From contig NC_058339.1 in assembly GCF_905475395.1 (NCBI RefSeq), forward strand, positions 89,662,520-89,726,519: a DNA stretch of 64,000 nt. The letters run 5' to 3'. The DNA is from Chrysoperla carnea (taxonomy: Eukaryota; Arthropoda; Insecta; Neuroptera; Chrysopidae). This document shows, piece after piece, positions 26,337 through 36,891 of this stretch (the first letter of the stretch is position 1; the number at the start of each line of letters is the position of its first letter). A model generated the notes under the pieces. It did no database searches. It worked only from the letters and a program-made list of their open reading frames with translations, and was not told where the DNA came from. A program made the position numbers and the translations under genes.

Positions 26337-26609
26337 AAGGCATGGACGAGTTATTTTAAGTGGAAGTCACCATTATTATAACTTTCTTGTGTGCCATAAA
26401 CTTTATTGCTCGTAGAGGGGGAAGCGAGAGGGGTATATGGTTCTTCTATCCATCTTAGTATCTCTTATAGTAATGAGATAGGTAGAAAAAATTGTTGTCT
26501 CTCTTCCTTACTCGTATTTTTGGTTGTCACTGGTTAGGTTGTACTGTCTTACTCGTATTTTAGATACAGAAGTATGAGGGATTTGTCTAAGCCACGTTGG
26601 CCATGCCTG
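26337..26609. mobile_element. hAT-type MITE with 8 bp TSD
   Basis: A perfect 8 bp duplication, CTCTAGAG, flanks the element at 26,329-26,336 and 26,610-26,617. The ends are short imperfect inverted repeats: AAGGCATGGACGAG on the left and, reversed, CAGGCATGGCCAACG on the right. An 8 bp TSD with a CAGGC..GGCCAAC-like end is typical of hAT elements. At 273 bp with no open frame it is non-autonomous. The TSD is identical on both sides, so insertion is probably not ancient. Confidence 0.82.
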
Positions 26610-27207
26610 CTCTAGAGTCTTCGACTATCTCAAAAGAAACCTTTTCATCTGAATTTTCCAAGTCTTAGTAATCAATCTGTATTAGTCTGTAACTATTCTA
26701 AAAGGAAAGAAAATATCGTAACATAGAATATCAAAAAAGATAAAAAAAAGGAAAAAGATTGAAATAAAATCAGTTATAACTGACTGAGGTTACATATAAT
26801 AATAATAATAATTTGAAATAGGTTTGTTTATTTCAAGTGAGGAACTTGAAATGAATACACAAGTTCTACAAGGGGAGGGAGAAGATAAAGAATAGAGGAA
26901 TGAGAGAGGTAGTAATAAGAATGAGAATATCAGTCAGAGCTATAGAGTCAGTCCACCTGTAGAATCTGTGTTTGATAGTGATTGATTAGGTTTTTACTAC
27001 GAGATGGTTCTTATATGCGATGGTCTCACTGTTTTTGTACTCAATTCCACACATCTAGGGTATAGTCCAGACGCTGGATACTTTCTCATTTTCCTTTTGC
27101 ATTTCAACTATGTTTTCGTTTATTAAAACCAAAACTTAATTTTCATTAAAGATAAGTTTTAAGATGTCGTGTCAAACAATCAATTCTCACGCTAATCTCG
27201 GACATTA

Positions 27208-28470
27208 CAATATATCTCCAAAACTACCGTCCCAATTGTGATTTTTGAATTTTTTTAAGGGGTACCCCTTCAAAAAAATCGAAATAACCGAAAAAATTTT
27301 TTACTCTCAGAATTGGATAAAACTTGGTTTATAAGGTAAATATGACCCAAGAAATACAAAAATCGGGTTCATTTAACAATCGAATAAGTAATTTTGGAAA
27401 TATAGCCAGAAATATTGGGCAAATTTGTAATATCTCCAAAACTACCGTCCCAATTGCGAATTTAACGTGATTTTTGGGTCAAAATTAGCTTATAAACTGA
27501 GTTTTGTCAAAATCGGAAATAATATTTTTTCTCAATTTTTTGCAATTTTCTTAAGGGGTACCCCTTCAAAAAAATCAAAAAAATCGAAAAAAATTTTTAC
27601 TCTCAGAATTGGATAAAACTTGTTTTATAAGGTAAATATGACCCAAGAAATCCAAAAATCGGGTTCATTTAACAATCGGATAAGTAATTTTGGAAATATA
27701 GCCAGAAATATTGGGCAAATTTGCAATATCTCCAAAACTACCGTCCCAATTGCGAATTTAACGTGATTTTTGAATTTTTTGGGTCAAAATTAGCTTATAA
27801 ACTGAGTTTTGTCAAAATCGGAAATAATATTTTTTTCTCAATTTTTTGCAATTTTCTTAAGGCCCTTCAAAAAAATCAAAAAAATCGAAAAAAATTTTTA
27901 CTCTCAGAATTGGATAAAACTTAGTTTATAAGGTAAATATGACCCAAGAAATCCAAAAATCGGGTTCATTTAACAATCGGATAAGTAATTTTGGAAATAT
28001 AGCCAGAAATATTGGGCAAATTTGTAATATCTCCAAAACTACCGTCCCCATTGCGAATTTAACGTGATTTTTGAATTTTTTGGGTCAAAATTAGCTTATA
28101 AACTGAGTTTTGTCAAAATCGGAAAAAATATTTTTTTCTCAATTTTTTGCAATTTTTTTAAGGGGTACCCCTTCAAAAAAATCGAAAAAACCGAAAAAAT
28201 ATTTTACTCTCAGAATTGGATAAAACTTGGTTTATAAGGTAAATATGACCCAAGAAATCCAAAAATCGGGTTCATTTAACAATCGGATAAGTAATTTTGG
28301 AAATATGGCCAGAAATATTGGGCGAATTTGCAATATCTCCAGAACTACCGTCTCAATTGCGAATTAAACGTGATTTTTGAATTTTTTGGGTCAAAATTAG
28401 CTTATAAACTGAGTTTTGTCAAAATCGGAAATAATATTTTTTTCTCAATTTTTTGCAATTTTCTTAAGAT
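27208..28470 (+). repeat. Tandem satellite, ~300 bp unit
   Basis: About four units are arranged head to tail. The start motif ATCTCCAAAACTACCGTCCC, or a close variant, occurs near 27,212, 27,428, 27,725, 28,028 and 28,333. Steps are about 297-305 bp except the first, shortened to ~215 bp by a deletion of AACGTGATTTTT..TTTTGCAATTT sequence. Units share GGGTACCCCTTCAAAAAAAT, AGAATTGGATAAAACTT and GGAAATATAGCCAGAAATAT. Near-identity among units points to recent homogenisation. The frames at 27,721 and 28,328 are repeat-encoded and not genes. Confidence 0.93.
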
Positions 28471-30131
28471 GTACCCCTTGTTTACTCTTGTTTCGGTAAA
28501 ATGTAACGATCCCGAAAGAATGTAGATTTTATGTTCGATAGTGCTTCGACTATAAACTTTCCCCGATTCGCTTTCATCATCATCATGACCAGAGGTTAGG
28601 AGGGTTAGCTGCTGGTTATATTTGTGTAGTTGCTGACTAAGATGATCAATTACTTTTAGTACAACTCCAACTGTCAAATTCTTTTTCTGGGTTTCCCTTT
28701 ATTCAACTCTCTCTCATTCATTGTAAATGCATTTATAATCATTATATTATTTTGTGGTTTCTCATTGTAGTTTTTTTTATTCAATACTGCGGTTCATTTG
28801 TTATTTTCAGGAAAAATAACAGGAAAAATGAATTCCACAGATATTAGGTAAATTGACCTTTCTGCTTTCTAAAGATCTGTTTTGGTATTTTGTTCACCTA
28901 TTACCTTTCCATTATATCTAGTGTTTCTAAGTATTCCAAAACAAAGTAGCTGAAGGCACAGAGAACGTTTCTCAGATAAAATGATTTTTTTTTTTTTTCA
29001 GTGAAAATAATCGGGTTTGTAAGATCAAAACTCGGATATATAGTATTTTCACATTTTTTAAGTTCGGATTTGGATTTACCAACTCGAAAACCCCCCAAAA
29101 CAATCGTATTTTCTGAACTAATTTTTTTTTAATCGCGTTTTCTATATTCGAGATTCGAAAGGGGGTTTATAGCTAAAGTTGAATTTTCTGTCATTTTGAT
29201 TATTCACATTTTTTATAGCCAAATTCGGATTCAGCGAACTGCATGTTTTATAGTATCGAAAAATAGGCATTTTGACTAAAAACTGAATTTTGTAGCACTC
29301 ACTTTGAATTTTAATATTATTTAAGCTCAGGTTCAAGTTTAGTTACCTCAGAAACCCCCAGAATGGTCTCAGTAGGTTTTTTGGTCTCAGTAACTCTGGG
29401 ACTAAAAAGACGAATTTCCGCAAAAGTGGGTGGAGAAGAGTCACAAACTAATTTAAGAGGATTTTTCTTAATTCAATTACAAACAAAGTTCGCAGTGAAA
29501 AATTTTAATTCATTGTCAATAAAATTGGAAATTTTACCCAGATTTTGAATTCATTCACAGCACTATATCAAATTTTCTCACTTCCTGTGATTATTCATGT
29601 TTTGGATACATCCATTTCCAAAATAATGAGCGAAAATATTTGAGACCTACGTTTCAAATTTTGAGGGTAGATTTTGTTAAAACTTAAAAATAACACTAAA
29701 ATTAAAAATTTTTCGATATATACCATAGTTTTTGAAATATTTATGCCGAAAGATTTAGAGAAAATCGCTCAAAGATGAAATAACTCACAAATGTCACTCA
29801 TTTCTTCACTTATAATGTATTTTATGGAAAAACGATGCCCGTTTATAATAATTTTATTTGAGGGAAAATATTTGCCATGCTTTTAACTAATGAATATTAG
29901 CTTTCCAAATTAACCTCAAGAAAATTAGCCTTGTTACATAATCTCAAATCTTAAAATTTAACACCGTAAGGAATATTAAAAATTTACCTGCTTATTAAGG
30001 GCATTAATAAGAATGAATATAAACGATTTAAAGATGATCCTACGAGAACGCGATTTTTTGGGAACGTTCTTAAAGGGGAAGACAGTTAAAAATTTTTGGA
30101 CACCGCGTACCTATATTAACTATTGTACATA
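28471..30131. other. Intergenic DNA, no gene seen
   Basis: Several 60-90 codon frames occur on both strands but none has recognisable domains or a splice partner. Confidence 0.45.
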
Positions 30132-30139
30132 GTAGGTAC

Positions 30140-30464
30140 CATGAAGGTTATAAAGAAGGAGAACGACCGCTACGTGTTAAAGCATTAGCGCGTCTGTCCC
30201 TGAAAATTTGTATAATTTATAGTTCATTTTTCAGCCACCAGCCGCGCTGTCATCAAGAAGTAGTATCTGCGAAGTTAGCTGTTTATGAGTACAAGTAGAT
30301 GAAGTTAGTTGCATAATGTACAAATTGATATATCATTTCGAATTAGCGCACAACAGCCCGCTTTTATTGATATTACTTAGCGGTCGCAGCGCCTCACTTA
30401 TTTTATCCATATTTCGGGGACAATATTTTCTATAGCGATCGTTCTCCTTCTTATAACCTTCATG
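30140..30464. mobile_element. hAT-type MITE, long copy
   Basis: An 8 bp duplication, GTAGGTAC, flanks the element (30,132-30,139 and 30,465-30,472). Terminal inverted repeats of about 34 bp start CATGAAGGTTATAAAGAAGG and end TCCTTCTTATAACCTTCATG. The interior is GC-richer than its surroundings. It shares everything except a central ~100 bp with the copy at 59,142-59,364. No transposase is encoded, so it is non-autonomous. Confidence 0.9.
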
Positions 30465-30472
30465 GTAGGTAC

Positions 30473-31512
30473 TATTCACATAAAAGAATAGAATGAATAC
30501 CTTTGGTTTTACAAACTTCTCAAACAACATAAATAGACAACAATTATTTAATTAACTTAAAACCATAGAAATGTTTTTGGTATTCGTTTTCTAGGTAAAG
30601 TGAAAACTTACATCCACACATGTTGATGATGAACAAAACAAAACTCAACTATACATTTACTATTTTATTTTATATTTATCTATGTTAAGGATTGTTATTC
30701 CTACATATTTTATTTTATTTTAAAGTTCGAGTCTAGTTTACTACAATAATCATAGCAGAGAACAACAAACAGTCTAGACAATACAAAACTAGATAGATTT
30801 TGAAGAAATGTGCTAAAAATTTATATAACTTTACAAATTTATTTTTATCAATCAATGATCTCAAAATAAAATGTCAGAAGGTAATATAAAATTTGTTTTC
30901 ACATGCTAGTACCTAAACCGTAAGATAGTAAGGCATTTGGATACTTAATTTTATAAATTTTACCTCAAAAGGGGGCCTAAAAATTAGTTTAGTGTTGATT
31001 AAAATAAAAATTGATTAAAAGACGGCTTAGTTTTGGATAGTTCTTTTTCCATTGAAATTAAGTATTGAATCAAATAAAAATTATGATTGTGTTTATTATG
31101 TTTATTAAAGTGCGTATTCCTTGAACAAAATCCATAATTCCGGCACCATCTGTTTTGGTTTTCGATAAATTTGATAATTTTCAAAATTATTTTCTAGAAT
31201 TTTGTTTCGCTAGAAAAAGCGCATAGTAGGTACAAAATTTTTAATATTTTCAAAATATTTTTGTATTTTCAAATCAGTTTTAAGCAAAAAAGTACTCTTG
31301 TGATTTTTTCTCTAGGGGCTTAGTTTTCGAAATAGAAATTCTTGAAAAAATGAAAATGCAATATTATTCGATTTAAAAAAATTTTTTTTTTTATTTCTCA
31401 CTGAGTTCGCTTAGTTAACGCAGCTCCTGATCTCAATTTTCTTTTATATTTTTGAAGAAAATAGACATCAAATTTTTGTTCTAATTTTCGCTTTCAAAGT
31501 AAGACAATGGTA
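30473..31512. other. Spacer upstream of the MORN gene
   Basis: The missing first exon of the MORN4-like gene may lie in or beyond this stretch, but I could not single it out. Nothing else is recognisable. Confidence 0.4.
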
Positions 31513-31867
31513 TTTCCAAAAAAATGGTTGAAACAAAAGTTGTTAATTTTTTTATAAGGAACATTTTTTACATTTAAATTTTTGTTCTATCATGAATGAC
31601 TTACAAGATATTGTTCATTTACTTTTTACGTCCTGAGCATACTATAGAAAAATTTCAGCTAGATTTTTCAGCTCTTTTCGTTTTTGAGTTATTTTATTTA
31701 GTGACAGACAGACAAACAGGCGGATGATGGGAAATGGACTAATTAGATGATTTTATGAACACCTATACCAAAATTTTTTTCGTAGCATCAATATTGGTAA
31801 GCGTTTCAAATTGGAACTAAACTTCGTATACCTTGAAGATATATCTTTCAAAAATACAGGGTATAAA
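31513..31867 (-). repeat. R1 interspersed repeat, partial
   Basis: This reversed R1 copy (AAACAAAAGTTGTTAATTTT, GACAGACAGACAAACAGGCG, TAATTAGATGATTTTATGAA) ends about 60 bp before the first visible MORN exon. It therefore sits in the intron or 5' region of that gene. Confidence 0.8.
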
Positions 31868-31931
31868 AATGATATATATATATATTTGTTTTGATTTTCG
31901 ACACTAGACTGATTAAAATGTTTAATTCTAG

Positions 31932-32470
31932 TTGCATTATCAACTGTCGCTAAAACTGGTGCATACAAATATGAAGATGGCTGTCGATATATCGGAGATT
32001 GGAATTCTCGCGGACAAAAGCATGGTTTAGGACATTTAGAATTTGCTGATGGTACTCGATATGATGGTGGTTTCAATAATGGCCTGTGTTCCGGATTGGG
32101 TGTAATGTGTTTTCCCGATGGTGCAAAATATGAAGGTGAATTTATGCAAGGTTGGTTTCATGGCCACGGGGTATTTTGGCGTTCGGATGGTATGAAATTT
32201 GAAGGGGAATTTCGTGGTGGACGAATATGGGGTTTAGGTAAGTGAGATTCGATATTTAATCACAATGGAGAGACTCCGATGTGTAAATTATATATATTTT
32301 TATTTTTTTTGGTAGGAATTGTCACATTTAGTGATGGAAGCCATGGATTTCCACGAAATGAAGGATTTTTCCAAGATTGTCGATTAATCCGAAAAAAACG
32401 CTGTCCGGAAGTGGTACAATGTGCTCAAAAAGTTGCACTTATGGCACGAGCTCAATGTGATGCAGCTTAA
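31932..32470 (+). CDS. MORN4: MORN-repeat protein, MORN4/retinophilin orthologue (5' incomplete)
   Basis: Coding exons are 31,932-32,237 (after TTTAATTCTAG, ending TTTAG|GTAAGT) and 32,316-32,470 (after TTTTGGTAG, ending in TAA), joined in phase 1 across a 78 bp intron. The visible 154 codons hold four MORN repeats in a row, with cores RYIGDWNSRGQKHG, RYDGGFNNGLCSG, KYEGEFMQGWFHG and KFEGEFRGGRIWG. The conserved MORN4 tail follows (GSHGFPRNEGFFQDC, then RKKRCPEVVQ and an Ala-rich end). In animals this family is a small cytosolic adaptor that binds class III myosin; in flies retinophilin acts in photoreceptors. The first exon supplies one nucleotide of the first codon and the start Met; it was not found. 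All four repeats are intact and no stop or frameshift is seen. The myosin role here is inferred from the family. Confidence 0.93.
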
Positions 32471-32706
32471 ACTATATTTTAAGGAATTGTAGGGCAGATT
32501 GTATGTTGAAATACTAAACATAATAATTAGTTGGAATTTTTAATTTTTTACTACTTTTCCCGAAAAGTCCTGATACGAAAATTTCCTCCAAAGCTTCTAC
32601 ACTTTAAGGTCCAGAGAATTTAATGAACCCTGTCTGTTTGTACAAGCGCCTATCGATGATGACGATCATAAATTGGGTTTGTGTGTTACAATAGTTTAAA
32701 CCAATG

Positions 32707-32712
32707 AATAAA
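32707..32712 (+). terminator. Poly(A) signal of the MORN4-like gene
   Basis: AATAAA about 240 bp after the TAA stop is the first good signal downstream, giving a short 3' UTR. Confidence 0.5.
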
Positions 32713-33614
32713 AATAATCCTTGCCTTGGTCATTTATTGGATCTTGGAATTTACTAAAAGGTTTAAACGGCAAGATTTTGCAATTTTTTTTTATCAAAAA
32801 TGAGTTTCCCAAATTTGATCGTATATGGGATTTAAATAATTGTTTGAATATTGTCTTCATTTTCTTTTTTGATAAGCTCCCTTGAAATTTACTACTTTGA
32901 TTAAATATTTAAAAGTCGAATATATTTCCCTTACTTCATGTTCGATGAGAAAAATTAAAATCTTTTCAAGAATATTGATAAGCATTTTCATTCTAAAATC
33001 ACTGCAATGGATTTTACGAAACTTTATTTTTTATTTATATATAACTTAATATATTAATTTGCATGTGTTCACGGTTTTTTTTATTTTGACAAGTAAGTAG
33101 GACTCAAAAATTACAAAAATAAGCATTTTCACTGTTAGGCCCATTGAATTATAAACGATATCTCAGGAACTATTTTCAAAATTACCATATGCAAATTCAA
33201 TTTTATCAAATTGGAGACCAACTCAAGGAATCCACTCTATCCGTTTCAAAAAATTGGAAATATCACTACAGCAACATTTTGTTTCAGATTATTTATAAGA
33301 ATCGGTTTTAAATGTAATTTCGACTGAAAAAATACAAAAATCGAGCTCATTGGATAATTCTTAAAGAACTTTTTACATTCCCGTCAAAAATCCTGTCCTT
33401 AAGTTACCAAAAATTCTACATTGAAGAATTCACTGATTTTATAAAGAGTTCAGGCTGTACCTCGAGCGATAGGAGTTGATTAGATGATAAAATTAGGGAA
33501 GCTAACTTGTCAATGATATTTCCCAATATTCGCAATTTGTGGCCTGTCTAGAAAAACATAAAATGTAAATTGAAAAGTTTGGCGATAGTGGAAATCCGTT
33601 AGATTCTGACCTCG

Positions 33615-33953
33615 GAATCCAAGGATAGTCAATGAATCTTTATAAAAACTGTTCGATTGCATTGTTTAAAGTTTACTTAAAAAAGTTATAAACAAAAATT
33701 TGTGCGATCTTGTCCAATCGCCAACAGCTCGGAAAGTATTGACTTTTCGAAATATACTTAGAAGACTTTTTTTGCTTAGAATTCATCCTTCTAAAGATTC
33801 CCGTTATCATTTTTAACATAAACTTTTCCACCCCCGAGAAGGAGTCTCCCCCCACCCCCTGGGCAAGATCGCACAAAATTTTTTTTTAACTTCTTTAAGT
33901 AAACAATATATTAGAACAGTTTTTATAAAGATTCATTGACTATTCTTGGATTT
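33615..33953. mobile_element. Foldback element
   Basis: Inverted arms at 33,615-33,712 and 33,864-33,953 share, in opposite orientation, AGTCAATGAATCTTTATAAA, AAACTGTTC and TTGTGCGATCTTG. A ~150 bp loop between them includes a C-rich patch. It is non-coding, and the minus-strand frame at 33,673-33,876 is spurious. Confidence 0.8.
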
Positions 33954-34433
33954 CGAGCTTTTAACATATTTATACCTTACGGATCTCTGTTACGAGGTGC
34001 TCTAGAAATTACTATACTTTATTCCTTAAAAATAAAGTAAAAGCATTCAATTTATATATTGTATTTGCTCCCGTGTTCATTAGTAAAGATTTTATGTATT
34101 TTTATAAAGCACAAAAAAAACTTTTATAGATTAAAATAAAGGAAAAAAAAACCTTTTAAGATCATCAGTTGACTGTCAGTTGTTGAAAGTCAGTAAAAAG
34201 TACGTATGGCACAAAATCACTAAGATAGTAAATTTGATTCGGAGACATGATCAGTAAATTTACTATTTTTATTAAAATAATAATAGTCCTTTATTGACAT
34301 TAACTTATTTAAGCCCGGCATCAACAATATTTGATATAAAGTCACAGTAATTCTATTACATAGTAACAATTTTGTTGTACATTATTATATTATAAAAATG
34401 ATTTCGTGAATCGAAAGAATAAAATTTTGCCAG

Positions 34434-34532
34434 AAAATTTAGAGCAAAGTTTGTCTGACGGTTATGCGTCAATTTCGGAAATACAAGATAGCGTGCGAGA
34501 ATTTGTTTGTGAAAATGTGAAAAATGAGGCAG
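34434..34532 (+). other. Unassigned candidate exon (99 nt, phase 1 to phase 1)
   Basis: A 99 nt stretch with a plausible acceptor (TTTTGCCAG) and donor (GAGGCAG|GTATGG) stays open in one frame and reads like protein: ENLEQSLSDGYASISEIQ, then DSVREFVCENVKNEA. Codon use and the lack of low-complexity AT strings set it apart from neighbouring DNA. I do not recognise the protein and see no partner exon nearby. It could be an exon of an unseen gene, a fragment of a processed copy, or chance. Confidence 0.3.
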
Positions 34533-34769
34533 GTATGGTTTTTATCATCTTTTAACACCATACAAAAGCTGCTGAGTTTAATGAAGGGCATAATGTTCCG
34601 ACATCAGATTGGTCCTAGTTCTTCGGGTTTCTTTGATAGCCAATTTAAATCCTCAATGGTAAGAGATAGAATAACACTAAAAATAAGAAATTTATCCCCA
34701 TAAAAAAAACTATAATTTTTCAGCTTGGCCATTTCTTCGAAAATCGTCAGCTTTCCAAGAAAATGATTG

Positions 34770-35150
34770 TTTAAAATATGTCATTATTGCATTTAATCGA
34801 AAGAAAACACGCTAACTGCGTAAAAGTATTTTGGCTAAAGGTTGTCAAGGGCAGTAGAAGACATTCGAATGTGTCTTTGACTTTGACCTACAATTATCGA
34901 TAAGCTTTAAGCGTATATTCTTTCGATTAATGCAATAATGATATATTCGTAAGTCGCATTTCCTCCAAAAGCTAACGTTTGTCAAAAAAATGTTTTAAAG
35001 AAAAATTGTTAGTTTTTGTATGAGGATCAACTTTCTAGGTTAAAGTGTTCTCTCACCGTTTAGAATCTAAATTGACTATTTAAGCAACCCGAAAAACTAG
35101 GTCAAATTTGATGCGGGAATATGATATCCACCATCAAACTCTATAATTTT
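34770..35150 (+). repeat. R9 repeat with internal inverted arms
   Basis: The segments at about 34,774-34,806 (TTGCATTTAATCGAAAGAAA) and 34,911-34,943 (TTCTTTCGATTAATGCAATA) are inverted copies. The following part (ATGAGGATCAACTTTCTAGG.. to GAAAAACTAGGTCAAATTTG) recurs around 37,140-37,775 inside SPH1 intron 1. Confidence 0.65.
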
Positions 35151-35159
35151 TGTTAAAGT

Positions 35160-36690
35160 AGCCATCATAGATTAAAATTGAACTGTATATCAAAAACCAT
35201 TCTCAAAAATTCCAAATGCGGAATTTACCACCTTGGTGATTTTGTGCCATATAAGTAAATCTCATCACCTTATGATATGTTTTTTACCTCATCACCTTGG
35301 CATGCCGCCACTCCGCGCACCGTTACTTACTGAAAAGTTTATTTTAACAAAGTGAGAAGTGTAAAGGTAGACTTCAAATCATACAGTGGGAACAATGGTA
35401 ACTGATAAGTGGAATGGATGCTAATATGCTTATATACTTCGTTGCTACCATAGATGTTTATTTTATAACTTGATCGCTAAACAATTTCTTCTTTTCTTAA
35501 GAATAGTAAAAATTTTAAAGAAATTGAGAATTGTTTAATTTTTTAAATAATATATGTTTTGAAACGAAGCAAAACAAAACGCCAAAAGTGTTGTTTTTAT
35601 TAACATACTGACCAAAATGTGTCGATGTGGATTTCGATAGCTTCAACAAAGATAATAATTGTGTTTTGTAGGTTAATAAATTTGGCTGTTTTTAAGTTTA
35701 ACAAATATTGTTTCGAAATTCTTTTAAAACGATCACCACCTTTCAAGCGATTCGTATTCAATGTAATGCTCTTTGTTGACTAAAACTTAGAATATCTATC
35801 AGAATAAGCTTTTATACTACATAACTTCATCAAAAAGCAAGACACGAAGGATATGAACTTTGGTGATCAAATCAACAACTTTTTAATTCACTATGTTAAT
35901 TTACCTGTGATAATTAAATCATTTCACCCACTTCTCGAGTTACTAAACGGCGTGTTCGAACAAATGAGCAATAATCAAGGAAATAAATACTAAAGGAGAC
36001 ACCCAAGATACCCGGGCTTTCATTAAATACTTGAGAAATTTATGTTAGGATAATTTATGTAATTTTTTCGAAGTAGAAACAATGACTTTCTATAAGGAAG
36101 TTTATTCGAAATCCTACAACTTTAATATTCTTGTAGATGTGCGGTGAAAGTGTAAGTATGTATGTATGCGTTTTATTTCGAACTGATCGGATTAAATTCT
36201 TGGGAAATGTTTCAGGTGGAATAAAAAGTTATATATCAAATATGCTAACCAATGCTTAACTAACAACACATAGTGTAGAATATACTATACTTTAATTCGT
36301 CACACCATCAGATTCTTTAAGGGTTTTTGAGCACCAAGGCAAGTTTAAATAAAAAGCTTCACTTTTTTATATGAAGTTGGACTAGGTAGAATCAAAAGTA
36401 GGCATATTTAACATTGGTTTAATGGTAAAATGATATGTTTTCCTAGATTTCTCCAAAACTAATCGGTGGAAATTAAAAAAAAAATCTAGTTGCGGCCGTT
36501 TAATTAAATATGTATGAGTACTTTATATGTACAATACTTTATTATATTTATAATATAGAAAAGTAAAATGTTTTTTTGATGGAAGTATTTTTCATCAATA
36601 AAATAATAAACAAATTTCATCAAATTGACAATACTCGTTTATAATAACTTCAAAGCACCTTGATTGTACGTAATCACAATCAGGTTTAAA
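35160..36690. other. Spacer before the protease-homologue array
   Basis: I see no exon of an additional array member and no other gene in this stretch. Confidence 0.5.
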
Positions 36691-36699
36691 ATTTTACAA

Positions 36700-36800
36700 A
36701 TCATTTTATAAGCATGGAAAATTATTTTAAGATAATTGAAGCAAATTAATAGCTTTAGATAATTCGATTACATAATATATGCATAAACTAAAACGAATCT
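36700..36800 (+). promoter_or_regulatory. Conserved upstream block, SPH1
   Basis: The block runs from CATTTTATAAGCATGGAAAA through TTATTTTAAGATAATTGAAG and CAAATTAATAGC to ACTAAAACGAA, and ends about 95 bp before the ATG. Equivalent blocks precede SPH2 to SPH6 at similar distances, so it is a candidate shared promoter or enhancer module. Confidence 0.6.
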
Positions 36801-36891
36801 AATATTGAATTTATACACATTTTAGAAAAGAGTTTTGATTAAAAAGTAATTGAATTTGAAGGACTTTAAATTGGGATCAACAATTGAAAGT

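Noticed and set aside
27721-28525. Similar frames of 65-67 codons in the satellite
   Set aside because: They are the same satellite unit read in one frame; the similarity comes from the tandem repeat, not from coding.
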